64,000 bases of DNA from Viscum album (Eukaryota; Streptophyta; Magnoliopsida; Santalales; Viscaceae). Below the pieces are notes generated by a model. That model saw nothing but the letters and a program-made list of their open reading frames with translations. It did not search any database and was not told the DNA's origin. The DNA lies in contig OY728123.1 of the NCBI GenBank assembly GCA_963277665.1, forward strand, positions 627,314,915 through 627,378,914. The letters are read 5' to 3'. A program made the translations under genes and the position numbers. Position 1 is the first letter of the stretch. Each line of letters opens with the position of its first letter. Positions 46,229-59,530 of the stretch are shown piece after piece.

Positions 46229-47328
46229 GTAAGGGACTTCGTCTCTATGTCCACTCATTGAGGCATGTTTTGAAAATATACACCTCTTTCTTTTTTACGG
46301 TTTATAACAAACCCCTTTTACATTTAATTTCATAAAAAGGAAGTATTTTTTCTGAAGCATTTTAATAAAGGACAGAAGGAATATTTTTAGTATTTGTGGG
46401 TACAATGATCTCTTAATCCCTGTAATCCTTAGTTGTCTTACTCTATAATCCTAAATGTGTTTTGAAGGAAAAGAAATCCCTTATTCTGTTTTTTGGTGTT
46501 TTTGTAGAGAAAATGGTTTTTGAAATGGATTGATTATTTCAATATCTTGAAATTATTTCTTATGATTTAAAATGAAATGTTATTAGTGAAATGTATATAT
46601 TTACAATATTTTTGTATTATGATTTAATAATGGTACTTGGACATTTGATGGGTGGGTACACGATAAACCAAATGACGGGTGGTTCCATGATAAACCAAGA
46701 TGGGTGGTTACGTTATATCCCCTAATGTGTTGTGTATGGTAGTTGGTCGTATGTCCATTACATTTAGAGATATGTGGGGAAGTCGACCGTATGGTTATTC
46801 CATTTAAGTATGTTTCTATTCCAAGATACATTTATATGTTATGTGTTCTTTCTATGGGATTTATGGTAATACTTTGGTTACAAAAGGGTAAGATATGAAT
46901 TTTTTTTCAGTGATTAGTATTTACTAATTCATAAATTTGAAATGTATTACATATTATAATATACCCATGGTTTACTTTTTTTTTAAAAAACTAACAATTT
47001 TACTTCATTGTGTATCCATTTAATGAGCTTTTTATGCTCATCCCATATTTTCTTAAATGTTTTTCACATGACTTAAAGATGAATAGGGTCATGGATGGGA
47101 TCAAGGAAATGTCATGATGATTAAATATGGAATAAGAAAAGAGTCTTTTTTATGAATTTTTATTTTATGAAAACAATGGATAATGAGTAGAAGTGTCTAC
47201 ATGTAATATTAATAATGTTATGTATATGTTATGACATAAATATATAAATCTATAAACATGAAAATATCATCAATGTGAATTATTAACTAAATTCAATATT
47301 ATGTAATTTTTGAGGTCGGGTCCTTAAA

Positions 47329-49380
47329 AAATGGAATGATTTTCCTCAATAAAAAAATGAAATCTGATAAGTAACAAACAACCTTTAGATTATTAGTAAT
47401 CTAATGTCTTGTTATATGAATAAAATCCTCTACATTTGTTAGTTTCATAACATTACTAATAATTGAAAAATGGAGTCTCATTATAGTTTTTTTGACAAAG
47501 AGCATGTTGGGAAGACATTTCCTCTTTCTAAATGGAATGGTTGTGGGATGAAGCACATAATTAAATGCCTCTATGGAATAAGATGATTTTATATTTTTTT
47601 AATGTAAGGGAATAAATCATGTAATTATTGAGGAAAATTTATAAGTTTGATGAAAGTAAATGACGTTCATCGTAATGAAACATTTATAGATCAATGTAAT
47701 ATATATGGGTAGTTATGGAATTATGTAATTTAATTCCCTACAACGAAGGATCAATTATAAAACCAAGAAGGTAATATGATATATTGATTAATAAAGTTAA
47801 TAATAATAATTAGAGAACACTTATCCATGAATCTCATGTTTGGAGGTCATGTTTAATTTTGTTCGAATTTTACCTATGATTATATTTTTGTTCACCCTTT
47901 AGTAAAATATTATGGTACATTGATAATTTATTTTCCCTATATATTTAGATTCTATCAAAATATCTACAATATGGAAATCACTATTGATACACTGAATCAA
48001 CCTAATACAATCTATTGCTACAAGAAGTGAATGAAATTAAAATTAAAAAAATATTTTGAAAAATATGGTCGTTTATTTCAAGAATAACGTGGAATTTTCT
48101 TTTATATGAATATATTATTTTATTACAAAATTATATTTGAAAATGGTGATAATATTTTGGAGAATATATGAAAAAGGAATCTACATTTATGGTATTATAC
48201 ATTATGATTAATTAATATTATTTTTAATAAATTGTTTTGATTATAAATGGGTAATATAAGAGAAAATATTTGAAATCTCTGAGATTCAGTCTTGGTTTGG
48301 AGTATTTGTAATCTCATTATAGTTAAATATTTATAGAATGATTTATTTTTTATTTTTATTATTATTATTTATATTTTGAATAACTATGAATGATTGTTTA
48401 TTGATAATTAATATTATCATATGAAATTAATTTATGATTTGGTTAATTTTTAATTAAATAAAGAAGAACTTTTTTTTGAATATCTTTTGATATGTTATAA
48501 TTTATTTTTAGTGTTTTATTTTTGAAAAGTTCATCTTCAAAATTTCTATTTTTTTGTAAGAAGTTAAATAAAATTTAAAACTGGTCTAATCACAATAAAA
48601 TGAAAAAAATTTACTTCTAAAATGGAATTCTAATGTTTTTTATGTTCTTCATCATGTTATTAAGAAATACCTCAATTATAGGGAAATGATTTGGAAATGA
48701 TATTATTACACTTTACCTTAATTTTTGATTAATTAGTGGTAAAATTTTTCCATCACCGATTTATGGTTATTTGGTCATTATCTTTCTCATAACCAATTTA
48801 TCTATCAAATTATTTTATTCATTTGAAATTATCAATATTCTTCATACCGGTATGTTTTCATTATGACAATTTTACTCTTATATGACTACCTAGTTATGTT
48901 TTATTTCATGAAAACTATATGCTTCCATGTTCCCCTTTTTAATTATTGGTTTTATTATTCCTTTTTTTGATTATGGTTTATTGAAATTGTTTTCTATATA
49001 TATAATACATTTCTTGAGATAAATATTTCAAAATAGAGTATTATTTTTGGAGGGGAGACTTTAACACTATGATATTTATATATGTATATCTACTTTTAAT
49101 AACTATTACTTTATATATCTTTTAAACACATAACATCAAATTAAAATTAGTTGTGATTATTTTATTCATATAATGTTTTATAATAATCTAAAATAAATTA
49201 TTGGGATGCAATAAGAAAAAACATAAGGAAATGTTTATGTAGAGTAAATGGATATATATATATAATATAAAATAATTATCTGTATTTTAATATATGGATA
49301 ATGGGACCAAACTGCTTCCACGTAAGAAAAAAAAGAATTATGAATAAAATAGACATTATCAGAGAGTGTTAAAGTAATAA
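47329..49380. other. AT-rich DNA, no gene seen
   Basis: There are no open frame of note and no retroelement motif I can defend. It should contain the continuation of copy D after the O insertion and the start of the C LTR, but I could not place either border. Confidence 0.3.
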
Positions 49381-52300
49381 ATTCTAGTGATGCGTGTAAC
49401 TCTATATAGATTTATGTAATATGACATTAACATATATTTCTATTAGAAACACAAAAGTTTCACTTATATAGCAGAAATTTATACATAAATTCAATATTTT
49501 TGAAATTAATTTGAAATAATTGGAGGTAAAATTGATATTTTATGGAGAAGAATTGTGCGTTGAAAATATTTTTTATCTTAATATATTTAATTAATTATTA
49601 TTGATCAATGATTCTAATTATATATGTATATTATATAATCAGTATAATTAATTAATTTTAATTTAATTTTATTTATTAGATAAGGAATGGAAAAAAATTA
49701 TTTAATTTATATAATAATACATTTACTTTAAGGAAAATTTAATATATATTATATCCCGACAATAAAATTAATTTGATAGAATTTAATAAATAATAAATTT
49801 TAAAATATAATAAATTTTTTATATAATTATATTAAAATTATAATGTGGAGAATTTTTTGAATTATTATAAACAAATTAATATTTATTTGAATAGTAAAAT
49901 AATATATATTTTATAAAAATCTGTTATTTAATTTCCTGTATTTGAAAATAACTCTTTTTTTTTAATTTTTATTAAAATTGTTTATTATATTAATTATATT
50001 CTATCTAATCTTATTATAATAAATATTATTCTTAATTATTTTTTAAATGTATTTTTATGCTTAAAATATTATTTTAATTGAAAACAATTTATGGTCACAT
50101 TTTATAGGTTTATTTTAATTATAAATTTTCATACTTCAGATCATTGAATTTGATATATTAGATTACATAATTCCAATCACGGTGTCCAAATACATAAAAT
50201 AGGTCAATAATAATTTTGGTTATTATGAATAGTAACCATGCTAAATATTTATCATTTCTATAGGGGAAAATCGTATAATTAGGGAATATTTTGATAGGCT
50301 TTACAAATTTATCTAACACCTGTACTATTTTTATTGGAATAGTTTATTTTGAAAATAATAATCTAATAATAAATGGTAAGGTAACTTGTTTATATTCTTA
50401 TTATATAATGAACTTAATATTATCTCAGTAAAGAATACAAACAAAATGACACTCTTTATGTTAATATATCTAATAAATGTTCAGAGGGATAAAATGTTTT
50501 TATATTATTGTATAATTGATTATTTTAAATACTAATTAATTTATTTTATAATAGAAAATTACATTTAATTATTATTGATGTTGTAATGAAAAAAAAATTA
50601 TGAGACAATGACACATTTTTTTCATGTATTAAAATAACAAAATAATTGATATTAAAAAAATTAAATTAACAAAATTTTTATGATTTTTTTTTCATGACTG
50701 TTTTATATAGATATAAGGTATTAAGGATGTGTTAATTGATTATATTCTAATTCCATTTATACCATCCTATATTTAATGTTAAACTATGTGGATAATACTT
50801 AATATGTATTTATAGTTATGTTAATCAAAAAGTTATTAAAGTATTTAAAATTCATAGGAAATTTTTATTTTTCCTAGTTAATGGGATCTAGTCTAGAATA
50901 TCAATAATTTTCAACTTATTTTTCACTTTTAATGTTATAGTAACTTTCTACATCCAAAAAAAGTAAGATACATTGTTATCATAGTAATCATCAAAAGGGT
51001 TTACATTAGTGTTAAAACCAAGAGATAAGGAAGAAGAAATAATCTAGAGAGGTATAAATTTTATTATATGAAATAACATAGATGTATCATAATTAATTCT
51101 ATGAAATATATTACATTTATTTTAGATGTACCTGGATATTTATTTATATTAATACTCTGTGTAATTCTGATGGTGCTCTTACCTTGAGTTATAAAAGGAA
51201 ACATCCTCTCCTTTATTCGCAAATTTTTCCCAACATAGCTCGATCTAACCCTGAAAATACATCTTAATAAATTCATAATAAATATTATTGATTATCTAGT
51301 ATTCTTAAAATCCCATCCCTATGGTTATTAAGGAGTGATCCAAATGAGGTTCATTAAAGAGGAGAAAGTTATCTTAACTAGGTGGTTCAGTTTTAATTTA
51401 TATTCAACATACTTATATTATATTTTCTCCATTAAAATATAACATTAAAATTAATTCCAATATACATATATTTTTTGATGTTATTTTAATTACATTATTA
51501 ATCCAAATTATTCCATCAGAAGTGAAATTAAGGTATATCTCATGTGTATGTGTGGACCACCACCACCACGAAGAGATGAATCTTATTTTCATCACTGATT
51601 CACATTCCATTTCCTAATAATGGATTTACTGGATAAATAAGTTTTTAAATCAATTAATATGGTTATTTTTTAGGAGGATTGTAATTTACTTCATTTGGAT
51701 CCATCCATCAAAAAATGGAAACATTACTAATCTGTATGTATGTAATAACATCTCCATGAAGTGATGTAATTAAATTTTCATCACAAATTTATGTAAATGA
51801 TTCTGATACTTTATATGATTCAAAAATACTATCATTCTTTTAGGATTATGATTCCATATACGGTGAATAAATAAACAAGGTGTAGGTACCAGAACAACTG
51901 AACCCAAACACACAACGAAAATGACTAGTTTTCTCTGATTGTTCATTTTAATAAAGAAATTATGAAGGGAAGGATAATTATAAATTAAAAGGTAGTGATA
52001 TAGATTAATTTATTTTTTAATATTAGTTTTTTTATTCTATATATATATATTAATTATCTAAGAAATTATTACTTGTATGATGAATGATATGACTTGTGGT
52101 AAGAGATTATCGTCTCACATTTTATCTATTAGACATAAGTCATATTCACAAAATGTCGCTTTTATGTGGTATATATTCTTTAAATGAATTTATTTTATGA
52201 TTATTAACATTAAATTTATAGGGATTAAAAATAATTATATGTTTCTCTCTTTATTTTTCTTTTTATTTTGAAAATATTAATGTATTATGGGTATGTGTTA

Positions 52301-54694
52301 CAATCACATTTTTTTCATGGTTATTTATAATAAATTTATACAGGGGTATTTAAATTAATATTATCTTTCAAAACCCATAAAATTTCCCCCATATGATATT
52401 TCATGAAATTTAAATTCAATAGAACACTTTTCTTTCTATGACACTAAATATTCATGAAAATAAATTTAAGAAAAAAAACATCATTTCCGGTTTTGTGGGG
52501 ACTAATTGTCTTCTATGTAAACATTTTAATTAAATAATTTTCAATATTTTTTAATAATATACAAAAAATTGTTAATTTCATTTCAAATAATTTCTTATTT
52601 TATATAAATATATTTAAAAAATCTTCGTTCCATTTTCTAAATTTGATATCTTTTACTAATAGTGGACAACAAATCATTGTTTTAAAAAATACCACAAAAA
52701 CAACTTTCCCATCCACCATTACTACTTTTTGTTTGTTGATTCCATTAAAATATATTTATTATATTATTGAATAAAATGTTTTCTTAAATATTTTTTATAT
52801 TTTTGGATTTTAAATTACATTTTTATAAATGAAAATGGTTCCTTAAGAAATAATATTTTAATAATTTAAAGGAATTTGTTATCTATGATAACATAATTTT
52901 ATATAATTATTTTTTACTATGGATATAATCCAATTACACCATACACATATTTAATCCATCTATTTTTTGATGATTCCATGAAACCCATTACTTAAATATA
53001 TATTCAAATAAGTTAAATGATGTCTTTAAAAAACTAGGTTGATTTCCACGGGTTATACAATGATGAAACAACAATTTATTCATGAATATTGATTTTTTTA
53101 ATCTTACATTATAGGTTGGATTGTTATATCAATCCAATTAATTGGCTATAGATGAATGACTCAATTTATAGTTATGTGATGCATGAAGTAGAATTCATTT
53201 TGAATACATTATCTATGGGCCTAGTTTTGTGACACTATTTTTATGTATTTATGTGGTTTCATGTCCATAAGTCGATTTTTGGAACACAATTCATGTAAAT
53301 ATCTTTATAAGAGGATGTTATTTATTGTCCTCTACATAGTGGGTGATTTAATTTATGTTTATATATATTTACAATGTTATACAATTTTTCTTTTTCCATA
53401 TTTCCTTGTTTATGATTTCATCTCATGGATCATCATTTTTTATTTTTGATTCCACTTTTTTAGGAAATTTTACTTTTTTAATGATAAATAAACTGGAAAA
53501 TAATCTTGATTAATGATATTTAATTTATTGGGTGCACTTTTTTAACATGTACTTTTACCGTTCTTTACATGATATTCTTGCCTATGATCAATGATAGATT
53601 TATCACATGATTACCCTTTAAGATCATATATTATCACCAATATGTATCAATTACTATAAGATATAAATATATATTTGAAGTATATAATGCCTTATAAGGG
53701 TTCTAGGTGTGAAGAAAATAGATGGAGATGTTTTAAATCTTTTTCGTACCAATTATTTGAATATGAATTTTTATAAACACACTAAACAATTCCGGTTCTA
53801 TTGTGGATCATATTGATATGTAATGAAATTTTAAATAATAAAATGCAATATTTATATATGAATTCTTGGGTCACTATAATATCCAATTTTATATATAATC
53901 CTTATTGTGATGACTATTCATACAAACATACATGCATATATATATATATGTGTGGGTGTGTGTATGTGTGTGTGTGTAAATATTATTTCAACTTGGATTT
54001 ATTTTCATATATAAAAGTGTTGGTGCAGAATCTCTATAATATATTTATACATTCGATATTATTAGGTGTCCTATCCTATATTAGTAAGAATGCATGCAGA
54101 TCATAATTACTTTTTTGGGCATAGTGGAGCTGAACCAAAATAGAGATGTTACATATTTTTATTAGATTCATGATTTTTAAATTACTTTTTTAGATATGTT
54201 ATACCAAACGTACGACGTTGTAAAGGATTTATATGGATCCTATCATAGTGAGTAACAAATGAATGTTTTGTAAATTTCCTGGTTACCAAGGAATGAATTA
54301 TTTTTAGGGTTTTTATTTAATTTTCGAATTACTAATTAAAATATAATACATTGTGTTATTGATAATGATTTATGGTTTTACTTGTGCAATTAGGTTCCAC
54401 AATGATTACATTTATGCATATTTTTTGGAATGTGGGATTCATATGGAATTCATGTTCTTACTAATTATTAAGTATCTTGTATATGGTATAATTATTTTTT
54501 ATCAATGTGTTATTAGTAAAATATATGAAATTTACCTATATAATGTGACAGATAAATTTTACTTTACGAAGATAATGTCCCAATAATATTATTTTTATTA
54601 TCACTTTATCAATTATGTGGATCCAATATTCATTTTTATTCTGAATGTTGGTAGATTATTCTTAAGGGATAGCAAGAGTATGGAGGCCCTTATA
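49380..54694 (+). repeat. Element C, 5' LTR (old, start uncertain)
   Basis: It is collinear with copy D and, more distantly, with the LTRs of elements 1, B and O. Anchors: GAATAGTAACC block (50227), TATA-like TTATAAAAGG (51189-51198), two hairpin relatives (about 51520-51600 and 51712-51784), and donor-like GTAAGAG (52099). It ends GGAGGCCCTTATA at 54694, which matches the family LTR end. This is followed by a decayed primer-binding site and leader (TTTAGTATATTTGTAGAG). The start is placed only where similarity to 19.1 kb begins. Confidence 0.5.
53934..53978. repeat. (TA)n(TG)n microsatellite
   Basis: An alternating AT run passes into an interrupted GT run, ending at TGTGTGTGTGT. It lies inside the C LTR. 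Confidence 0.9.
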
Positions 54695-57600
54695 TTTTAG
54701 TATATTTGTAGAGATTAGTTAGAGGTAATTTTTATTTAATATTTTTTTAAACTATGGTATCACAAATATTGACAAAATGTTTTCAATAGTTATGTGTTTG
54801 TCATTAAAGTGACTTTCTACAATGATATTCTCTACTAGAGTGCCAAGGAGTTTGGGATGATATAAAGCAATAGAGGTTCTTCTATAATGTCAAATTACTT
54901 TGTTTCCAATAATGAATGAAAAATTTTATGAGTGTCTATTGTGTATTTAATATTATATGGACTAACATACCCTATTTTTCACAACTTTTATGTTTTAGAA
55001 TATTTATAATTTCTAAATTAATGAATCCCCCTGCATTATGTGTTTGGGTGGAACCCTAATTGATCAGTATTAGGGGGAGTCGATTCATACCCTATTCGAT
55101 CTTATTAAGACAACTCTTGAGATTTGGTTGATGATGGATATTTATATGCTATAGTGAATAAAGAAATACTATTGGAAATTTTTAGTTTGTCAAGAGAAAC
55201 AAGTGGGGAAATCAGGGAAGGGTTTCATATTCATTAATGATTATTTATATTTAATACAATAATTATTTATTTAGTCTAAGAGTTAATGTAACTCACCAAG
55301 AGAGAGATTTAAATAATTTAATAAGTAGTCAATTTCATATAGAATATATAGTTCTTTTTGGAGGGGATTTGGCAGATTAAGTCAGTTACTCATTTGATGG
55401 GATTATGAATTACACCCTAGTTTGGTGAGGGTTTATAAACTGACAAATTTTTCAATAGTTTCGAATCACTCTCAAATATTTGAGAGGGTTATGAATGTGT
55501 AAAAGTGCTATGGATATTTAGATTTATTGTGGGGATAATTGTGTGCATTTGGGAAATTTGATGTGAATATTTAACCATTCATACAAGGATAATTATGGTT
55601 GAGAAACCAAAGAATAAGTTCAATTATTCAATATTAGATATTCCATTTTATCTAGTTTATTTAATATAATAATTTTGGTCTTGAATGGTCTTAGTTTTAG
55701 AAATATTAAACATAGTTCTAATTATTTAAATGGAACCGCAGATTGTTTTTTAGAGAACTAAAGTGACAGATAATGATTGTGATTCTAGTAAAAAAGTGAT
55801 CTCTAGAAGGTTCTAACATTTGGGAGTAAGATTAGAATCCTTTAGAAATTTGGTTAGTGGAGAAAAAAAATAATTCATAGGGGATGGGTATATATTGATA
55901 GATGGGAGAGCCCCATAAAGGGAGTATTTCTATAAGATTTTTTATCCCTGATTCAGTATAGTTATAGTTTTTTTATTCAAATCCTACTATAAAATATACT
56001 TGGATAGTAATAATTCATCTTAAAATTTTTGTGGCATCCAAAATTCCTTATTATTTAGTTCGATATAGTTGCACCACACCCACACATATCTTCCACGTTT
56101 AAAAATTTGTTATGATTGAAATTAGTGTATATATATGGTGTGATGTCTTTTAATATTACATTAGGGGTGTGGTATGATTGAATCCATATATATTTTTAGT
56201 TTAATATTATTATTAGTGGTGGTAAATTTATTTATGATTTCCTTATTTCAAATATGTCCTATTATAATGTGATCTGTTCGATGTATTCGATAACTTGGTA
56301 TTGATTTTACATTGATTATTTTCATCGATAGGTATATTTGACATCCATTAATGGTGATATTTATATCTTTGTTGGGGTGTGGCAATTAAAACTAGGACAT
56401 TTAGGACCGAAACATCAATAACAAAGGTTGATTTCAACCTATTTTGTAATATTTTTTTCGAATGATGAGGAGACATAATAGTTTGTCTATGATGTTATAT
56501 TTAACATGTAATATTATTTAATTAATTTGGTTTACTATTGTTTCCATCTGAGTGAAATATTGAGTTTATAATTGATTTGATGATATGTGTGGATCCCATA
56601 TCTTTTTCCATATATACAAAAGATCCTGTAAATATTATTGAGATAAATGATTAGTATAATAATATTGAACATAGGATATTCATTTACTATTGTACATCCC
56701 ATTATATTTATTCAATAATTTTCCCATAAATTTTTTTTGGTTTTTTTCTATTATGTCTGGTTTTTTGATGGATGAACGAGAGAATGATAAAGAATTATTT
56801 TCCTATTACTCATATGAAAGGATTTTTTACTCCATGAGGGGATCCATGTGGTTATAAATGATTTATTTGAGGTTGCTTTATAATATGTCATACTTAATTA
56901 CTTATGATAATCCAAAAACTATTTTAAGGAGAAGGTGTGACCTATATTAATATATTTTGATTATTTTTTAATGAAGAATAATCCATCAGTGTTTATAGAA
57001 CTAAATTATTAGATATTAATATATTGTGTTGATCAATAACTGGTAAATTCATTGATGTAATTATGTAATAACTTTAGAGATATGATGGTCATACTCTCTA
57101 TATATAGATTTTCTCGAGTACGTTAATAAAGTATCACAAATAAACAGACTTTATAATGTCTTAGTTTTTTATTAGTGAGTTGTGCTTGTTATGTAACATA
57201 ATATTTTATGAAATAATATTAGTAGACACTGTGATGTTTGATGATGTGATATTTTAGACTAACCTATTATTGTTTTGAAGATTTGTATTTTATTTTGATG
57301 GGTTTGTTTCTATCAGTGGATAATATATAAATTCACCCATTTGGACCCATCAACGATCGATCTCAGAAAGAAGATATTGATGTTCATGTGGTCACATTAT
57401 TTAGAAAAGGATTTCAGATAAGATGGTTTAGTTGACATCGACACCAATATTGTCCTTAATTATGTCATGAAATGAGTACACCAGATTTTATAATATGTTG
57501 TGGGTCATATTAGGGAATATTTTGATATATTAAACTTGTGTTATTGATTATAGATTACATCCCGAGAGGAAAATTGATATTACCAATCAGACAGAAGATT

Positions 57601-59530
57601 TATAATTGGTGTTGGTAGTGCACACATTAAGGTTCTGAGATCACAAATTTATGGGAGACAATCATGGTATGTACATGCCATAGAGCCCAATGTATATTTT
57701 CACACATTACAATTTGAACCATTGATGACAATTTTGGGTTATGTGTCAGTAGTCCTTTCAATTTGAAATCAAGTATACCACATTGAATTAGAATTACATT
57801 GATGATCCAACATGTAAATATAATTACGGTTTTATTATATAATAGTCCAATAATGAGTGATAGTTAATGAGCCCAATCACTATGATAAATTTTGATTTCA
57901 ATGAATATCTTGGTATATTGATCATTTAAAATTTTATAAATAATCCTATAATCCTCAATAGGGTAATATATAATCAAAAAAATAATTCATGTTTTCTATT
58001 GATGAGGGATATTATATATAGTGGGTAGATACTTTTGGAGTGGTCACTAAATTTCAATGAGATCCTCCATGTACATGTTTATATGGTAGTCCCCTCAAGC
58101 TTGTGTGAAGAGATTATACATGATTCACATTCCTCATGTTGGTCTATTATGTTAGGTATTCCCATGATTAATTATCATATGTTTAGGTAGTATTGGTATA
58201 TAGTAATGAATAAGGTTAGAGAGAGGTTTATTTCATGTCAAACCAGCTACTAATAGCTAAATTTTATGTATCAGTAATATATATGCCTTTTTTAACTATT
58301 ACCCATTATTTATTCAGTGTTCGATGATGTGATGGTGGAATTTATAATGGCCTTACTCGGGTACCATCAGAAAAAATTACTTTGTATGCATTATCATCGA
58401 TCAGTTAATGATGGTTTCAAATTTTCTATTCATATGAGAGTGATTTTTTTTCAATTATTTCTGATGGTTATATGATTGGGTAATAACTGATTTAAAAAAT
58501 TCACCTAATAACATAATATCTGATTAAGAGGCCAATTTTAAATAACACTTCTATTGTTGTAAAGGTGACCTATACTCAACCGAAACATTTCAATGAAAAT
58601 TATAAAATGATTTATACCTGATATATTATTTCCATAATTGTATTAATATTTTAGAATCCACTATTTACATGGTAATTTATAAATATAATTTTTCAAATAA
58701 ATATAGAATTTTTTGTTCCTCTGAAATAATAATATTCTTGAGGTACTATGACAATAATATTAAATTTCAGTCTAATGGTCTAGATACAACATTTTGACTA
58801 GACATTGATGATGTTCGACTATCATATGTGGGGGTATCATAAGAAGTGATACCTCTTCACGAGTTATTTTCAATTAGTGATCTCAGATAGATTTGAATAC
58901 ATGGAATTAATTAGTAGGTGGATTAGTGCATGATTTTTGTGTCACTGGATGTTCATATTTAAGATCATGGATATTTTTCTCTATATATGAGAAAATTATC
59001 AATCAGTATCATTTTATTTCTTACTTTTATGCAATATAAAACCAAAAAATTTATGTTTCTGGTGACGTAGGATGTGATGGGAATGTCATTCCTTGTATAA
59101 TGTTATTTTAGTTATAATGACAAAAAACTTATATTCCAAAATTAAGAGATGTCTTAGGCCCATTTTACCCTGACGGTTGAACTATTATTTAATCCATGCC
59201 CATGATGAATAAAAGTAAGTTTATATAGTAAGGTTTTGAATAACTAAAAATGAAAAATGTGGTGACATGAAGTGTGAGTCATTCTTTATGAGATATCATA
59301 AGAAAAAATATTATATTACACAATGTATATTCATAGGTGGTAGTAATCTCTATCAATAGACCTTATTTAATTATGGGACTTAATGGGTAGCTAGACTCTG
59401 CCCTAGGTTTATGAGTTTATCTAACATCATTCGAGATAAGGTCATAAAGGGTCACACAGAAATCATTTTTATAACATTGGGAAACTCTAATGAATTGGGA
59501 TCATGATCATCATGGGTTGAAGTGGGGATA
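54695..59530 (+). pseudogene. Element C internal region: eroded gag-pol
   Basis: No frame is open, but the nucleotide text still tracks element B at similar offsets from the LTR end. The RT segment around F-P-H-I-D-D-F-F of B (32934-33030) aligns with 56777-56873 without a net gap (ACTCATATGAAAGGATTTTTT type text, then ATTTATTTGAGG). The integrase zinc region (34215-34330 of B) aligns with 58095-58195. The integrase core around the first Asp aligns with 58330-58450. Offsets from the LTR end (about 2.1, 3.4 and 3.7 kb) agree with B within about 150 bp. A GAAGTGGGG run near 59518-59527 could be the polypurine tract. Much more mutated than B or O, so an old copy. Confidence 0.4.

Larger units (their letters stand above)
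23075..47328 (+). mobile_element. Outer element O: Tekay-like chromovirus, split by B
   Basis: The 5' LTR (23075-26779) and 3' LTR (43747-47328) share the family block order. The internal region is 26780-27091 plus 39408-43746, that is 312 plus 4339 = 4651 bp, against 4653 bp in B. The gag text stops at 27091 and resumes at 39408 at the matching point of the B gag, which shows that B (27092-39407) landed inside it. Flanking 5-mers are TAATG (23070-23074) and AAATG (47329-47333), four of five matching. All genes are broken. The LTR pair differs more in length and sequence than the B pair, as expected for the older host. Confidence 0.9.
43747..47328 (+). repeat. Element O, 3' LTR (3.6 kb)
   Basis: It starts TGTAAAATCTCAGG and ends near GGGTCCTTAA. 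The TATA box is at 45144-45154, a decayed conserved block at 45480-45560, the C-rich block at 45658-45720, and the hairpin at 45834-45897, with ACGG-CTTA-CCGT intact. The 36-nt box at 46193-46228 has both AG and GTAAGGG. The short array is at 46648-46800. The LTR is about 120 bp shorter than its partner and holds an 11-bp repeat at 44681. Confidence 0.88.

Noticed and set aside
53243..54586. Several 65-100-codon open frames
   Set aside because: They have the composition of AT-rich random sequence (many I, Y, F), no motif, and lie inside the decayed C LTR and a microsatellite.
58360..58390. G-Y-H-Q text that looks like the RT motif of the D-L-R-S-G-Y-H-Q region
   Set aside because: By offset from the LTR end this position belongs to the integrase core, and the surrounding text aligns there. 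The RT counterpart lies near 56777-56873.
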